A stretch of DNA of 64,000 nucleotides from Antarcticibacterium arcticum (GCF_007993795.1 NZ_CP042476.1:3100001-3164000); one strand, 5' to 3'. Positions 37,229 through 45,397 are shown, numbered from the stretch's first letter. The notes: generated by a model not told the origin, from the sequence alone. Numbers and translations are program-made.

Positions 37229-37789
37229 TTGCAATTGGTTAAAAGCGAAAGAATCATTTTAGGTATTGATCCCGGGACTACTATCATGGGTTTCGGACTT
37301 ATAAAGGTGGAAAATAAGAAGATGCATTTTTTGCAACTCAACGAGTTATTGCTAAGCAAGTACAGCGATCCTTACATCAAACTAAAACTTATTTTTGAAC
37401 GCACCATTGAACTTATAGATACCTATAATCCCGATGAGATCGCAATTGAAGCGCCTTTCTTCGGTAAAAATGTGCAATCCATGTTAAAGCTGGGAAGAGC
37501 CCAGGGAGTAGCGATGGCCGCCGGACTGTCCCGGCAGATCCCCATAACAGAATACCTTCCGAAGAAAATAAAAATGGCCATCACCGGAAACGGAAATGCC
37601 AGTAAGGAACAGGTGGCAAAAATGTTACAAAGCCTTCTTAATTTAAAGGAATTGCCCAAGAACCTTGATTCTACAGATGGTTTGGCAGCAGCCGTGTGCC
37701 ATTTTTACAATTCGGGGGCAGTGAGCGTTGGTAAGAGTTATACAGGTTGGGATGCGTTTGTGAAGCAAAATCCGAATAAAATCAAATGA
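37229..37789 (+). CDS. ruvC: crossover junction endodeoxyribonuclease RuvC
   Basis: Holliday junction resolvase, 186 residues, acting with RuvAB. The four acidic catalytic sites are recognisable: ILGIDPGTTIMGFG near 10, EIAIEAPFFG near 70, and DGLAAAVCHFYNS near 150. The frame has no ATG before the conserved region; the likely start is TTG at 37229 or the TTG two codons later (37235), since an in-frame stop lies at 37208. RuvC proteins in this phylum have this length. Confidence 0.92.
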   Translation: MQLVKSERIILGIDPGTTIMGFGLIKVENKKMHFLQLNELLLSKYSDPYIKLKLIFERTIELIDTYNPDEIAIEAPFFGKNVQSMLKLGRAQGVAMAAGLSRQIPITEYLPKKIKMAITGNGNASKEQVAKMLQSLLNLKELPKNLDSTDGLAAAVCHFYNSGAVSVGKSYTGWDAFVKQNPNKIK

Positions 37790-37806
37790 CAATAAACAAT
37801 TACCAA

Positions 37807-37822
37807 TTAACAATAAGCAATT
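37807..37822 (+). repeat. left inverted repeat bounding the bIVP gene
   Basis: TTAACAATAAGCAATT, lying 10 bases before the ATG at 37833 and within an AT-rich run of related units (ACAATAAACAATTACCAATT). It matches the right copy at 38207-38222 in inverted orientation at 15 of 16 positions. Confidence 0.6.
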
Positions 37823-37832
37823 TTAAAAATTT

Positions 37833-38198
37833 ATGAAAGATGCAAAAAGCAATCCGTTAGCGCAGAAATCATATTCTTTTGCTTTGCAAATTGTTTTGAT
37901 TTGTAAAAGTTTAATGAATGAAAAAAAGGAATTTATACTCTCTAAACAACTCCTGCGCAGCGGGACTTCCATTGGAGCTAATATTGCAGAAGCAAATGGA
38001 GCTATTTCCACCTCAGATTTTTCGGCTAAGATTTCTATTGCATATAAAGAGAGCCTGGAGACCAAGTATTGGCTATCTATGTTAAAAGATGCAGAGTATA
38101 TAAGTCATGAAGATATTGAAAGACTGCATCCCTTGGCAGATGAGCTTTCCCGAATTCTTTTTTCCATCTTAAAATCTACAAGATTAAAAAAGATCTAA
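37833..38198 (+). CDS. four-helix bundle protein (S23/bIVP family)
   Basis: A 121-residue soluble helical protein of the 23S-rRNA-intervening-sequence-type family (TIGR02436-like). Typical lines are KSYSFALQIVLICKSL near 12, LSKQLLRSGTSIGANIAEANGA near 36, and the AKISIAYKESLETKYWLSML helix near 64. These genes occur as single-copy or multi-copy insertions in intergenic regions of Bacteroidota; the function is unproven. It interrupts the ruvC-hemW gap, and near-identical inverted repeats lie on both sides, suggesting that it arrived as a cassette. Confidence 0.9.
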   Translation: MKDAKSNPLAQKSYSFALQIVLICKSLMNEKKEFILSKQLLRSGTSIGANIAEANGAISTSDFSAKISIAYKESLETKYWLSMLKDAEYISHEDIERLHPLADELSRILFSILKSTRLKKI

Positions 38199-38206
38199 TT
38201 ATTGAT

Positions 38207-38222
38207 AATTGATTATTGTTAA
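38207..38222 (-). repeat. right inverted repeat bounding the bIVP gene
   Basis: AATTGATTATTGTTAA, the reverse complement of which is TTAACAATAATCAATT, differing by one base from the left copy. It overlaps the region just before the hemW ATG at 38228. Confidence 0.6.
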
Positions 38223-38227
38223 CTGAA

Positions 38228-39364
38228 ATGTCTGGCATTTACATCCACATCCCCTTTTGCAAAGAGGCCTGTCATTACTGTGATTTTCATTTTTCGACTT
38301 CGGTAAAGAAGAAAAGGGAATTGGTAGAGATGCTTTGTAAGGAAATATTTCTGCGGAAGGAGGAATTGCCGGCCGGGGAGTTGCAAACTATATATTTTGG
38401 AGGAGGAACGCCTTCTTTGCTTTCTTCAGGAGAAATGAAAATGATATTTGACACTATTTATTCCAATTTCACTCTTGCCGAAGAGGCAGAAATTACTCTT
38501 GAAGCCAATCCTGATGATCTTTCGCGAGAGAAGCTGGAAATGCTAATGGCGGCAGGAATAAACCGGCTTAGCATAGGAGTACAATCTTTTTTTGAGGAAG
38601 ACCTTCAGTTGATGAACCGGGCACACAACGAGGTAGAGGCCCTGCAAAGCATTCAATTGGCTAGGGAATATTTTGACAATATTTCTATTGATCTTATTTA
38701 TGGAATTCCCGGGATGGGGGAAGAAAGGTGGAAAAAGAACATCCGGATTGCCCTTGACCTGGGGTTGCCTCATTTTTCCTGTTATGCCCTTACGGTAGAG
38801 CCAAAAACAGTCCTTAAAAAATTCATTGATAAAGGAATTATTAAACCGGTTGATGATGATGCTTCACGTCTTCATTTTGAGATCCTTACCCGTACCCTTA
38901 AAGATGCGGGGTATATTCATTATGAATTTTCCAATTTTGGAAAACCCGGTTATTTTTCAAGGAACAATACGGCCTACTGGATGGGGAAACCCTACCTGGG
39001 AATTGGACCATCAGCTCACTCTTTTAATGGAAATAAGCGAAAATGGAATGTGAGCAATAATTCCCTATATATAAAATCTCTGGAGAAAGGAGAAATTCCT
39101 TCCCAGGAGGAAGTATTGAGTATTACAGACAGGTATAATGAATACGTCATGACCCGACTTCGAACAATGTGGGGGATTTCTCTTAAAGAAGTTAATGAGC
39201 GGTTTGGTGATCAATTTTTTAATTATTTATTGGAACAGGCGAAACCTCTTTTGACCGGTAATTTACTGAAGCTTGAAAATGAACATTATCATGTTACGGA
39301 AAAAGGAAAATTTCTGAGTGATGGCATCGCTGCCGATTTGTTTTTGGTAAATTTGGAGGAGTAG
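38228..39364 (+). CDS. hemW: radical SAM heme chaperone HemW
   Basis: HemW binds a [4Fe-4S] cluster, SAM and heme and delivers heme to respiratory proteins; it was formerly annotated as an oxygen-independent coproporphyrinogen III oxidase. The radical SAM cluster motif CKEACHYC is near residue 11, followed by HF(S)TS, the GGGTPSLL loop near 62 and EITLEANPDD near 92. The C-terminal HemN-like domain is complete. ATG at 38228 (MSGIYIHIPF) chosen; the TTG four codons upstream is unnecessary. 378 residues, normal for the family. Confidence 0.93.
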   Translation: MSGIYIHIPFCKEACHYCDFHFSTSVKKKRELVEMLCKEIFLRKEELPAGELQTIYFGGGTPSLLSSGEMKMIFDTIYSNFTLAEEAEITLEANPDDLSREKLEMLMAAGINRLSIGVQSFFEEDLQLMNRAHNEVEALQSIQLAREYFDNISIDLIYGIPGMGEERWKKNIRIALDLGLPHFSCYALTVEPKTVLKKFIDKGIIKPVDDDASRLHFEILTRTLKDAGYIHYEFSNFGKPGYFSRNNTAYWMGKPYLGIGPSAHSFNGNKRKWNVSNNSLYIKSLEKGEIPSQEEVLSITDRYNEYVMTRLRTMWGISLKEVNERFGDQFFNYLLEQAKPLLTGNLLKLENEHYHVTEKGKFLSDGIAADLFLVNLEE

Positions 39365-39461
39365 GCAAACATTGGTGGAATTTGCTGGGATCTTAGGTGT
39401 TTGCAAAAAAATATTATTCGAAGGGAGATGAAAGGGAATAAATAGCGGGCTAAGCAATTTT

Positions 39462-40217
39462 ATGAAAGCTAAAATAACAAACGATCATAATACATATATA
39501 GTTGATCTTTCCAAACCCCTGGATATATCCTTGAGCCTTAGAGGAGACGATAAGAATCCTGTGGCCTGGTACCTGGGGCATCCAAGAATTTTTCCGGTAC
39601 GGGACGGCGATTTTGTTGGAAAGGTAAGTGAGGGAGCATCAACAAACTTCAATAATGTTCAATTTAATCCGCACGCTCACGGCACGCATACCGAGTGCGT
39701 GGGCCATATCACCAGGGAATTTTACAGTATCAATGACAGTCTTAAAACATTCTTTTTTACCGCGCGGCTTATAAGCCTGGAACCAGAAAAGAGGGGAGAG
39801 GATTTGGTCATTACTGAAGAGCAGATAAAGAGGGATTTAAGAAAAAATGAGGTGGAAGCCTTTATTATTCGCACCCATCCCAATTATATTGATAAGCGCT
39901 CGAAAAAATATTCCCATACCAACTGGCCCTATCTTGAAGAAAAAGCGGCAAAATATATTAAGGATTGCGGGATAAAACATTTATTAATTGACCTGCCTTC
40001 TGTAGATAAAGAAAAAGACGAGGGAAAATTACTGGCGCATAAGGCGTTTTGGGATTACCCTAAAAATACCCGTTTTGATGCTACCATTACAGAGCTTATT
40101 TATGTGCCTAATAAAATTGAGGATGGCGATTATATTCTAAATCTACAAGCCGCTTCTTTTGAGAACGATGCCGCCCCTTCCAGGCCGGTATTGTATAAGC
40201 CGGAAAATGATATGTAA
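39462..40217 (+). CDS. cyclase-family protein (kynurenine formamidase-like hydrolase)
   Basis: A 251-residue metal-dependent hydrolase of the cyclase family. The defining HxGTHxxx motif appears as HAHGTHTECVGH near 70, with FIIRTHPNY near 135 and an acidic C-terminal AASFENDAAPS motif near 226. Family members open cyclic amides or hydrolyse N-formylkynurenine; the substrate here cannot be assigned. It starts 24 bases before the DUF4260 gene, with which it may be co-transcribed. Confidence 0.85.
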   Translation: MKAKITNDHNTYIVDLSKPLDISLSLRGDDKNPVAWYLGHPRIFPVRDGDFVGKVSEGASTNFNNVQFNPHAHGTHTECVGHITREFYSINDSLKTFFFTARLISLEPEKRGEDLVITEEQIKRDLRKNEVEAFIIRTHPNYIDKRSKKYSHTNWPYLEEKAAKYIKDCGIKHLLIDLPSVDKEKDEGKLLAHKAFWDYPKNTRFDATITELIYVPNKIEDGDYILNLQAASFENDAAPSRPVLYKPENDM

Positions 40218-40240
40218 CAATCTGAAGTTATATAGATCCA

Positions 40241-40618
40241 ATGGAAAAATCTCTTGTAAAAATGAATAAAATTTTAAAGCTGGAGGAACTGGCAATGTTC
40301 CTGGCCGGAATTTTTGCATTTAGCTTTCTGCCTCTAGCCTGGTGGTGGTTTCCGGTCCTTCTTTTTATTCCGGACGTTGGAATGCTGGGATATCTATATG
40401 ATACAAAAACCGGCGCCTTTATTTATAATTTATGGCACCACAAAGGGCTCGCAATTGGTTTGACACTCCCCGGATTTTACTTGGATGACCTTTATTTACA
40501 GGTTGCCGGAATTATAATTTTTTCGCATTCCTCGCTGGACAGATTGTTGGGCTACGGTCTCAAATATGACAAAGGTTTTAAATTTACCCATTTGGGAGAG
40601 ATTGGAAAACAGGGATAA
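40241..40618 (+). CDS. DUF4260 membrane protein
   Basis: A 125-residue membrane protein recognised as DUF4260 from WWWFPVLLFIPDVGMLGYLY near 34 and FSHSSLDRLLGYGLKY near 94. Three to four hydrophobic segments are visible. The family has no assigned function. An internal ATG at codon 8 (MNKILKLEELAMFLAG) is the commoner start. Follows the cyclase gene by 24 bases. Confidence 0.82.
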   Translation: MEKSLVKMNKILKLEELAMFLAGIFAFSFLPLAWWWFPVLLFIPDVGMLGYLYDTKTGAFIYNLWHHKGLAIGLTLPGFYLDDLYLQVAGIIIFSHSSLDRLLGYGLKYDKGFKFTHLGEIGKQG

Positions 40619-40822
40619 GACTTAGGGTAAAGACCTGCCTGGGCTCATTAAATCTATCATTAAACAGGATCCCCAAGGTGGTATAGGTTCCCGGTCAATC
40701 CCATCCCTATCAGGATTGAAAAAAGGAGGGCGGCTTTTGTTTTCGGTGTATTAATTAATTTCAGATTTTTGTGAGAGGGCTTATAGCAGTGAATTCTGCT
40801 CAAATCAAAAGGCAATGCAAAT

Positions 40823-40854
40823 AAAAAAGCCGCTCCCAGGGGAACGGCTTTAAA
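40823..40854 (-). terminator. terminator of the ribosomal operon
   Basis: Minus-strand AAGCCG-T-TCCC, a three-base loop, GGGA-G-CGGCTT, followed by T5. It lies about 30 bases after tsf. Confidence 0.75.
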
Positions 40855-40884
40855 ATATTTCTGAATAAACTTCCGAATAAAAAA

Positions 40885-41709
40885 TTATCCCAGAGCTACT
40901 CTCTCAAATGCAACTACTTCAAGACCTTTGTCTAATGTCTTAACGTAATCTGTCACACTCATTTTGTTGTCTTTAATATAATCCTGATTGATAAGGGTGT
41001 TGTCCTTAAAGAAACGGTTAAGTTTTCCTTTGGCGATGTTATCCAACATAGCTTCCGGCTTACCTTCCTGTCTCAATTGATCTTTTGCGATCTCGATCTC
41101 CTTGTCAATAATAGACTGGTCTACACCTTCTTCATTTAAGGCTACAGGATTCATAGCAGCTGCCTGCATAGAAACGTTTTTTGCAACTTCTTCAGCTCCG
41201 TCAACCTTTGCGGAAAGACCTGTAAGAACAGCAATCTTATTTCCTGCGTGAATGTAAGAACCTACAAAAGGAGCTTCCAATGTCTTGTACGCGCCAATCT
41301 CAATCTTTTCACCAATAACTCCTGTTTGCTCAGTTAATTTATCCTGTACAGAAATTCCTTTGTAATCTGCAGCCAGTAATTCTTCTTTCGAAGAAGTGGC
41401 AAGGGCAAGATCAGCAAGGTCTGTTGCCAAATTGATGAATGCTTCATTTTTTGCAACGAAATCTGTTTCACAATTAAGGGAAATGATAACACCTCTTGTA
41501 GAATCTTCGTTTACCCTTGCAATAGCAGCACCTTCACTGGAATCTCTGTCGGCTCTGTTAGCTGCAACTTTTTGACCTTTTTTACGAAGGATCTCAATTG
41601 CTTTGTCAAAATCCCCTTCGGCTTCAACTAATGCTTTTTTACAATCCATCATACCGGCACCGGTAGACTTTCTTAAATTATTTACTTCTGCGGCGGTTAT
41701 ATTTGCCAT
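40885..41709 (-). CDS. tsf: translation elongation factor Ts
   Basis: EF-Ts, 274 residues, the nucleotide-exchange factor for EF-Tu. The N-terminal UBA-like module (TAAEVNNLRKSTGAGMMDCKKAL) and the TDFVAKNEAF motif near 82 are conserved. It follows rpsB, as in most bacteria, after a 92-base gap holding a strong hairpin. Confidence 0.97.
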   Translation of the reverse strand: MANITAAEVNNLRKSTGAGMMDCKKALVEAEGDFDKAIEILRKKGQKVAANRADRDSSEGAAIARVNEDSTRGVIISLNCETDFVAKNEAFINLATDLADLALATSSKEELLAADYKGISVQDKLTEQTGVIGEKIEIGAYKTLEAPFVGSYIHAGNKIAVLTGLSAKVDGAEEVAKNVSMQAAAMNPVALNEEGVDQSIIDKEIEIAKDQLRQEGKPEAMLDNIAKGKLNRFFKDNTLINQDYIKDNKMSVTDYVKTLDKGLEVVAFERVALG

Positions 41710-41740
41710 GATGTTTAAATTTTTAGGTTTATAATAAATA

Positions 41741-41779
41741 AGTCGTTTAGTTTTTTGGTGAGAAAAGAACTAAACGACT
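41741..41779 (-). promoter_or_regulatory. 12-base-pair hairpin between rpsB and tsf
   Basis: AGTCGTTTAGTT (41741-41752) and AACTAAACGACT (41768-41779) form a perfect 12-base stem with a 15-base loop. On the transcribed strand it is followed by TTATTTATTA rather than a pure T run, so it may be a partial terminator or attenuator, an RNA stabiliser, or a regulatory site. Its arm CTAAACGA also occurs in the hairpin upstream of rpsB. Confidence 0.7.
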
Positions 41780-41801
41780 CATAAAGGATATAGAAATGTT
41801 A

Positions 41802-42701
41802 CTATTCTTCTTCTTCAGTTGAAGCATTAGCTTTTGCTACAGTCTCTTTTTTAGACTCTAACTTAACATCTTTCTGAGCCTCTTTCATCGCTTTTTTGTC
41901 TTCAGCATCTGTAGAAGGTACTTCTACTTCTTCTGAAGATTTTTTAGCTTTTGATGCTCTTGGAGTTCTTTCTCTTTTTTCCTCTTCATTACCATCTTCA
42001 TCTTTGGTAGACTTTCTTTCAGAAAGACCTTCGATTATAGCATCAGAAAGGTAAGAAACCACTTTGTCAATAGATTTGGATGCATCGTCATTTGACGGGA
42101 TCACGAAATCTACCTCACGCGGATCAGAATTGGTATCAACCATCGCAAAGATTGGAATGTTTAATTTTTGCGCCTCTTTAACAGCAATGTGTTCACGGGT
42201 AATATCTACTACAAATAATGCAGCCGGAAGACGGCTCATATCTGCTATTGAACCTAAGTTCTTTTCTAATTTAGCCCTTAAACGGTCAACCTGTAAACGC
42301 TCTTTTTTAGAAAGAGTATTGAAGGTACCGTCTTTTTTCATCCTGTCAATAGAAGCCATTTTTTTAACGGCTTTACGAATGGTGATAAAGTTGGTAAGCA
42401 TACCACCCGGCCATCTTTCAGTGATGTACGGCATGTTAGCTCTCTCAGCCTGATCTGCAACAATTTCTTTTGCTTGTTTCTTGGTAGCTACGAAAAGTAT
42501 TTTTCTACCACTGGCTGCGATCTTTTTCAGGGCCTCACCGGCTTCCTGCATTTTCGCAGCACTTTTATATAGGTTGATGATGTGAATCCCATTGCGTTCC
42601 ATATAGATATATGGGGCCATATTTGGGTTCCATCTTCTTGTAAGGTGGCCAAAATGCACACCTGCATCAAGTAATTCTTTTACTTCTACTTTGTTTGCCA
42701 T
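41802..42701 (-). CDS. rpsB: 30S ribosomal protein S2
   Basis: Small subunit protein S2, 299 residues. Family landmarks are LLDAGVHFGHLTRRWNPNM near 10, RWPGGMLTNFITIRKAVKKM near 95, and ALFVVDITREHIAVKEA near 160. The C-terminal 70 residues form an acidic and lysine-rich low-complexity extension absent from E. coli S2 but usual in this phylum. Preceded by a structured leader with several hairpins. Confidence 0.97.
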   Translation of the reverse strand: MANKVEVKELLDAGVHFGHLTRRWNPNMAPYIYMERNGIHIINLYKSAAKMQEAGEALKKIAASGRKILFVATKKQAKEIVADQAERANMPYITERWPGGMLTNFITIRKAVKKMASIDRMKKDGTFNTLSKKERLQVDRLRAKLEKNLGSIADMSRLPAALFVVDITREHIAVKEAQKLNIPIFAMVDTNSDPREVDFVIPSNDDASKSIDKVVSYLSDAIIEGLSERKSTKDEDGNEEEKRERTPRASKAKKSSEEVEVPSTDAEDKKAMKEAQKDVKLESKKETVAKANASTEEEE

Positions 42702-42721
42702 TTTTGTAATAGTTTACGTTC

Positions 42722-42810
42722 TGTTGAGACTAGCAACAACCAAGTGGCGATTTAATAAAAATCCGGCCTTGATCGTTTAGATGCTAAACTAACTTCCGCG
42801 GCAAGCGGAA
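42722..42810 (-). promoter_or_regulatory. candidate structured leader of rpsB
   Basis: In the 165-base rpsI-rpsB gap three stems follow each other on the transcribed strand: TTCCGC / GCGGAA (42810-42794), GTTTAG-CAT-CTAAAC (42789-42775) and TGTTG / CAACA (42742-42722). S2 leaders are known to be autoregulated in Gammaproteobacteria; a similar role here is inference. Confidence 0.45.
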
Positions 42811-42866
42811 TAACAACAAAAATCTTATTAATTTTTAAATGAACTTGCGGGCAGTGCCCAGTAATA

Positions 42867-43253
42867 TTAACGTTTGGAGAACTGGAATTTCTTACGGGCT
42901 TTCTTTTGTCCGAATTTCTTACGTTCTACCATTCTTGGATCTCTTGTCATTAAACCTTCTGGTTTTAAGACAGCACGGTTATCTGCATCCAATTCAACCA
43001 TTGCTCTTGAAATAGCAAGACGAATAGCTTCAGCTTGTCCTGTGATACCACCACCGTATACATTTACCTTAATATCGAAGCTCTCTTCGTTTCCGGTCAT
43101 GTTAAGTGGTTGCATTACTTTAAAAACTAAAGGACCTGTGGTGAAATAATCGTTAAGATCTTTTTTGTTGATAGTAATGTTACCTTTTCCTTGGCCAACA
43201 TATACTCTGGCAACAGCCGTTTTTCTACGACCAATTTTGTGAATAACCTCCAT
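42867..43253 (-). CDS. rpsI: 30S ribosomal protein S9
   Basis: Small-subunit protein S9, 128 residues, with the standard IGRRKTAVARVYV start and the basic end KKFGQKKARKKFQFSKR that reaches the P-site. Its ATG overlaps the rplM stop by one base (TAATG), giving translational coupling of the universal L13-S9 pair. Confidence 0.98.
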   Translation of the reverse strand: MEVIHKIGRRKTAVARVYVGQGKGNITINKKDLNDYFTTGPLVFKVMQPLNMTGNEESFDIKVNVYGGGITGQAEAIRLAISRAMVELDADNRAVLKPEGLMTRDPRMVERKKFGQKKARKKFQFSKR

Positions 43254-43708
43254 TACTTAAGATCGTTTAGGTTAATAGTTTTAGGTTTTTGAGCTTTAAG
43301 ATCGTGTTCAGATCCTGCATAAACCTTTAAATTACGGAATATAGTTGCACCTAATTTATTTTTAGGCAGCATTCCTTTTACCGCATTTTCAATTAACCTT
43401 TCCGGGCCTTTATTGAATAATTCGGTTGCAGTTAGACTGCGTTGTCCCCCAGGGTAGCCGGTGTGGCGAATGTATTCCTTAGAATCCCATTTCTTTCCTG
43501 TTAAGTTGATCTTCTCGGCATTTGTTACAATTACATTGTCACCGCAATCAACGTGTGGGGTGAAGTTAGGCTTGTATTTCCCTCTTAGCAATTTTGCAAC
43601 ATGAGATGAAAGACGACCTAAAGTCTGACCATCAGCATCTACGTGTACCCAATCTTTGGTCACGGTAGCCTTGTTGGCCGATACTGTTTTGTAGCTTAAT
43701 GTGTCCAC
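43253..43708 (-). CDS. rplM: 50S ribosomal protein L13
   Basis: Large-subunit protein L13, 151 residues. Conserved segments include WVHVDADGQTLGRLSSHVA near 20, YIRHTGYPGGQRS near 80 and GMLPKNKLGATIFRNLKVY near 112. First gene of the rplM-rpsI-rpsB-tsf run, with its own well-formed promoter and leader. Confidence 0.97.
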   Translation of the reverse strand: MDTLSYKTVSANKATVTKDWVHVDADGQTLGRLSSHVAKLLRGKYKPNFTPHVDCGDNVIVTNAEKINLTGKKWDSKEYIRHTGYPGGQRSLTATELFNKGPERLIENAVKGMLPKNKLGATIFRNLKVYAGSEHDLKAQKPKTINLNDLK

Positions 43709-43743
43709 ACTAATTAAATTTACTTATTATTAAACATTCCATT

Positions 43744-43777
43744 CCCTGTAACACGAATTTGAATCGTGAAAACAGGG
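43744..43777 (-). promoter_or_regulatory. candidate leader hairpin of rplM
   Basis: Outer stem CCCTGT / ACAGGG (43744-43749 with 43772-43777) enclosing an inner stem CACGA / TCGTG. It sits at the very start of the rplM mRNA, just downstream of the promoter. L13 leaders with autoregulatory roles are known in Firmicutes; homology is not implied. Confidence 0.45.
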
Positions 43778-43780
43778 GTG

Positions 43781-43810
43781 CAAATGTACAATTATAAATT
43801 CATAATGCAA
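43781..43810 (-). promoter_or_regulatory. promoter of the rplM operon
   Basis: On the minus strand TTG (43810-43808), exactly 19 bases, TACATTTG (43788-43781): a full Bacteroidota consensus. Confidence 0.82.
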
Positions 43811-43988
43811 ATAGTAGTTTCATTAATTTATTGAGTCTAAAGATACTGTATATCAAAGCCTTTGGTAGATGTGTATTAGGAGATTAAAAAATTAACTCTT
43901 GGAGTGCTCAGGAAGGTTATATTTTAATTCAAATGTAGGAGACGGATTACGTCCAGGAAGAAAAATCCGACAAAAAGTGTTAAATAAC

Positions 43989-44050
43989 CGACGAACGGTA
44001 AAATTAAAGTTAAAAATGTCATAAAGTTAAATTGCAGCTTCCTATATTTG
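43989..44050 (+). promoter_or_regulatory. promoter region of the first twin lipoprotein
   Basis: CGACGAA at 43989-43995, GTTAAAAATGTCATAA at 44009-44024, 18 bases, then the -7 box TATATTTG at 44043-44050. The same elements precede the second lipoprotein gene. There is no TTG at -33, so the 16-base element may replace it as an activator or sigma-specific site. Confidence 0.55.
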
Positions 44051-44084
44051 CCCCTGAATGTTAACCAGTTATCTTTTTATGCGT

Positions 44085-44651
44085 ATGAAAAGCTTTACTT
44101 TATTTCTTACTTTATTGTTAACAAGTGTATTATTCACTTCATGCCAAAAAGAAGAACTATATGATAAAGAGGCGGAGGCGAGAAATGCGAGTGTCTTTAT
44201 ATATGATTCTTACCTAATTGGAAATTGGGAGGTTAACTCTATGATCGTTGACCGGGATGTGGATCTAAATGGTGATGCCAAATTCAGCGACAATCTTTTG
44301 CTGGAAACTTCCTGTTTTGAAACTATGAGCTTTGAGTTTAGAGGGAATAAAACTTTCACAATGACTACTTCGGCCCTGGGTTTACAGGTGAGGGATGATA
44401 AGGAAGTATTTTCCTGTATGCAAGAGAAGGTCCTGCAAGGGAACTGGAGCCTTAAAAATGATGTCCTATATTTATATGTAAAGATCAACCAGCGCGTTCA
44501 CGAACAGAAAATACATTTATTACTTTCTGAAGATTCTTTTGCATTTGAGGTGAATGACGCAGAATCTAAAGAATATTTAAAAGACCAGGGTGGGACATCT
44601 GCCTCTGGCCTTGTAGTTGTTTCTCTTGAATATTCCCGCAAAATAAAATAA
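44085..44651 (+). CDS. lipocalin-like lipoprotein (twin 1)
   Basis: A 188-residue predicted lipoprotein, lipobox LFTSC with Cys20. The mature part starts with acidic KEAEARN, then a beta-rich body: YLIGNWEVNSM near 44, an EF-hand-like DVDLNGDAKFSDN loop near 58, ETSCFETMSFEF near 74 and GNWSLKNDVLYLYV near 118. This layout resembles the small lipocalin-like lipoproteins of Bacteroidota. The frame extends to an ATG at 44058, but that ATG would fall on the predicted transcription start, so MKSFTLFL at 44085 was chosen. Paralogous to the next gene. Confidence 0.72.
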   Translation: MKSFTLFLTLLLTSVLFTSCQKEELYDKEAEARNASVFIYDSYLIGNWEVNSMIVDRDVDLNGDAKFSDNLLLETSCFETMSFEFRGNKTFTMTTSALGLQVRDDKEVFSCMQEKVLQGNWSLKNDVLYLYVKINQRVHEQKIHLLLSEDSFAFEVNDAESKEYLKDQGGTSASGLVVVSLEYSRKIK

Positions 44652-44706
44652 GACTTTCTAATTTTTATACCTCCTACATTTTCCTACAAATACTTTCCTA
44701 ATTTAT

Positions 44707-44788
44707 CGACGAAATGCACAATTAAACGATAAGAAGTAATACTTGTGTTAAAAGTGTCATAATTTATTTAAAATCAGCTGTATATTTG
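44707..44788 (+). promoter_or_regulatory. promoter region of the second twin lipoprotein
   Basis: CGACGAA at 44707-44713, GTTAAAAGTGTCATAA at 44747-44762, 18 bases, then TATATTTG at 44781-44788. The 16-base element matches that of the first twin at 15 of 16 positions with identical spacing to the -7 box. Confidence 0.55.
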
Positions 44789-44827
44789 CCGCGGAATTAC
44801 CCCCTAATCTATAATTATTTTTCTGCT

Positions 44828-45397
44828 ATGAAAAAGTTTATTAAAAATTCAATTCTTTTAAGCTTAACTGCTCTTTTGTTTTCGGCTTGTTCCGGAGAGG
44901 ATTTTGACGACAAAGACGCTGAGGCTTTAGATCAAAAAATGCTTACCTATATTGAAACAGCCGATTTGGTAGGTCATTGGGATCTAAGCGTATTGCGTTC
45001 AAATATTGCTGTAGATCTTAATGCAGATGGTACCAGCAATACAAACCTGCTGGAAGAAACCACTTGTTTTGATGTTATGAATATTGATTTAAAGGATGAT
45101 ATGACATTTACATCTGTGAATTCCCGAATGGATTTTGCAGCTGGCGAAACGAATGACGCTTTTGCTTGTATGGCCCCAAGAACAGATGTAGGCACCTGGG
45201 ATGTACAAGGCGATACCTTGACTCTAAATGTTAATATTGCCGGTTCTATCTATACCCATACCAAGAAGCTTACAATGGGTACCAACACCTTTTCTTTTGA
45301 TGTTGAAAAGTGGGAATCAGAGCAATATGTAAAAGATCCCGGGAATACAGTAGTCTCAGGGATTACTATTATGTCTCAAACTTATACAAGATCCTAA
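44828..45397 (+). CDS. lipocalin-like lipoprotein (twin 2)
   Basis: A 189-residue lipoprotein (lipobox LFSAC, Cys21), paralogous to the previous gene: shared DKDAEA after the Cys, LVGHWDLSVL near 47, VDLNADGTSNTNLLEETTCF near 62, and VGTWDVQGDTLTLNV near 120. Sequence identity looks modest but the layout is the same from end to end. The frame is open to 44786, where a TTG overlaps the -7 box, so that start is impossible. Followed by a strong terminator, so the pair does not run into the SusC gene. Confidence 0.72.
   Translation: MKKFIKNSILLSLTALLFSACSGEDFDDKDAEALDQKMLTYIETADLVGHWDLSVLRSNIAVDLNADGTSNTNLLEETTCFDVMNIDLKDDMTFTSVNSRMDFAAGETNDAFACMAPRTDVGTWDVQGDTLTLNVNIAGSIYTHTKKLTMGTNTFSFDVEKWESEQYVKDPGNTVVSGITIMSQTYTRS

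Noticed and set aside
37801..38222. CRISPR-like array around the bIVP gene
   Set aside because: The repeats are short, AT-rich, inverted and only two good copies flank a gene; there are no regular spacers.
44786..44827. TTG start giving a 203-residue second lipoprotein
   Set aside because: The TTG overlaps the -7 promoter box; the internal ATG at 44828 gives a proper signal peptide and lipobox.
44058..45397. The two small adjacent genes as a toxin-antitoxin pair
   Set aside because: Both have lipoboxes and similar beta-rich bodies, each with its own promoter; they are paralogous surface proteins.
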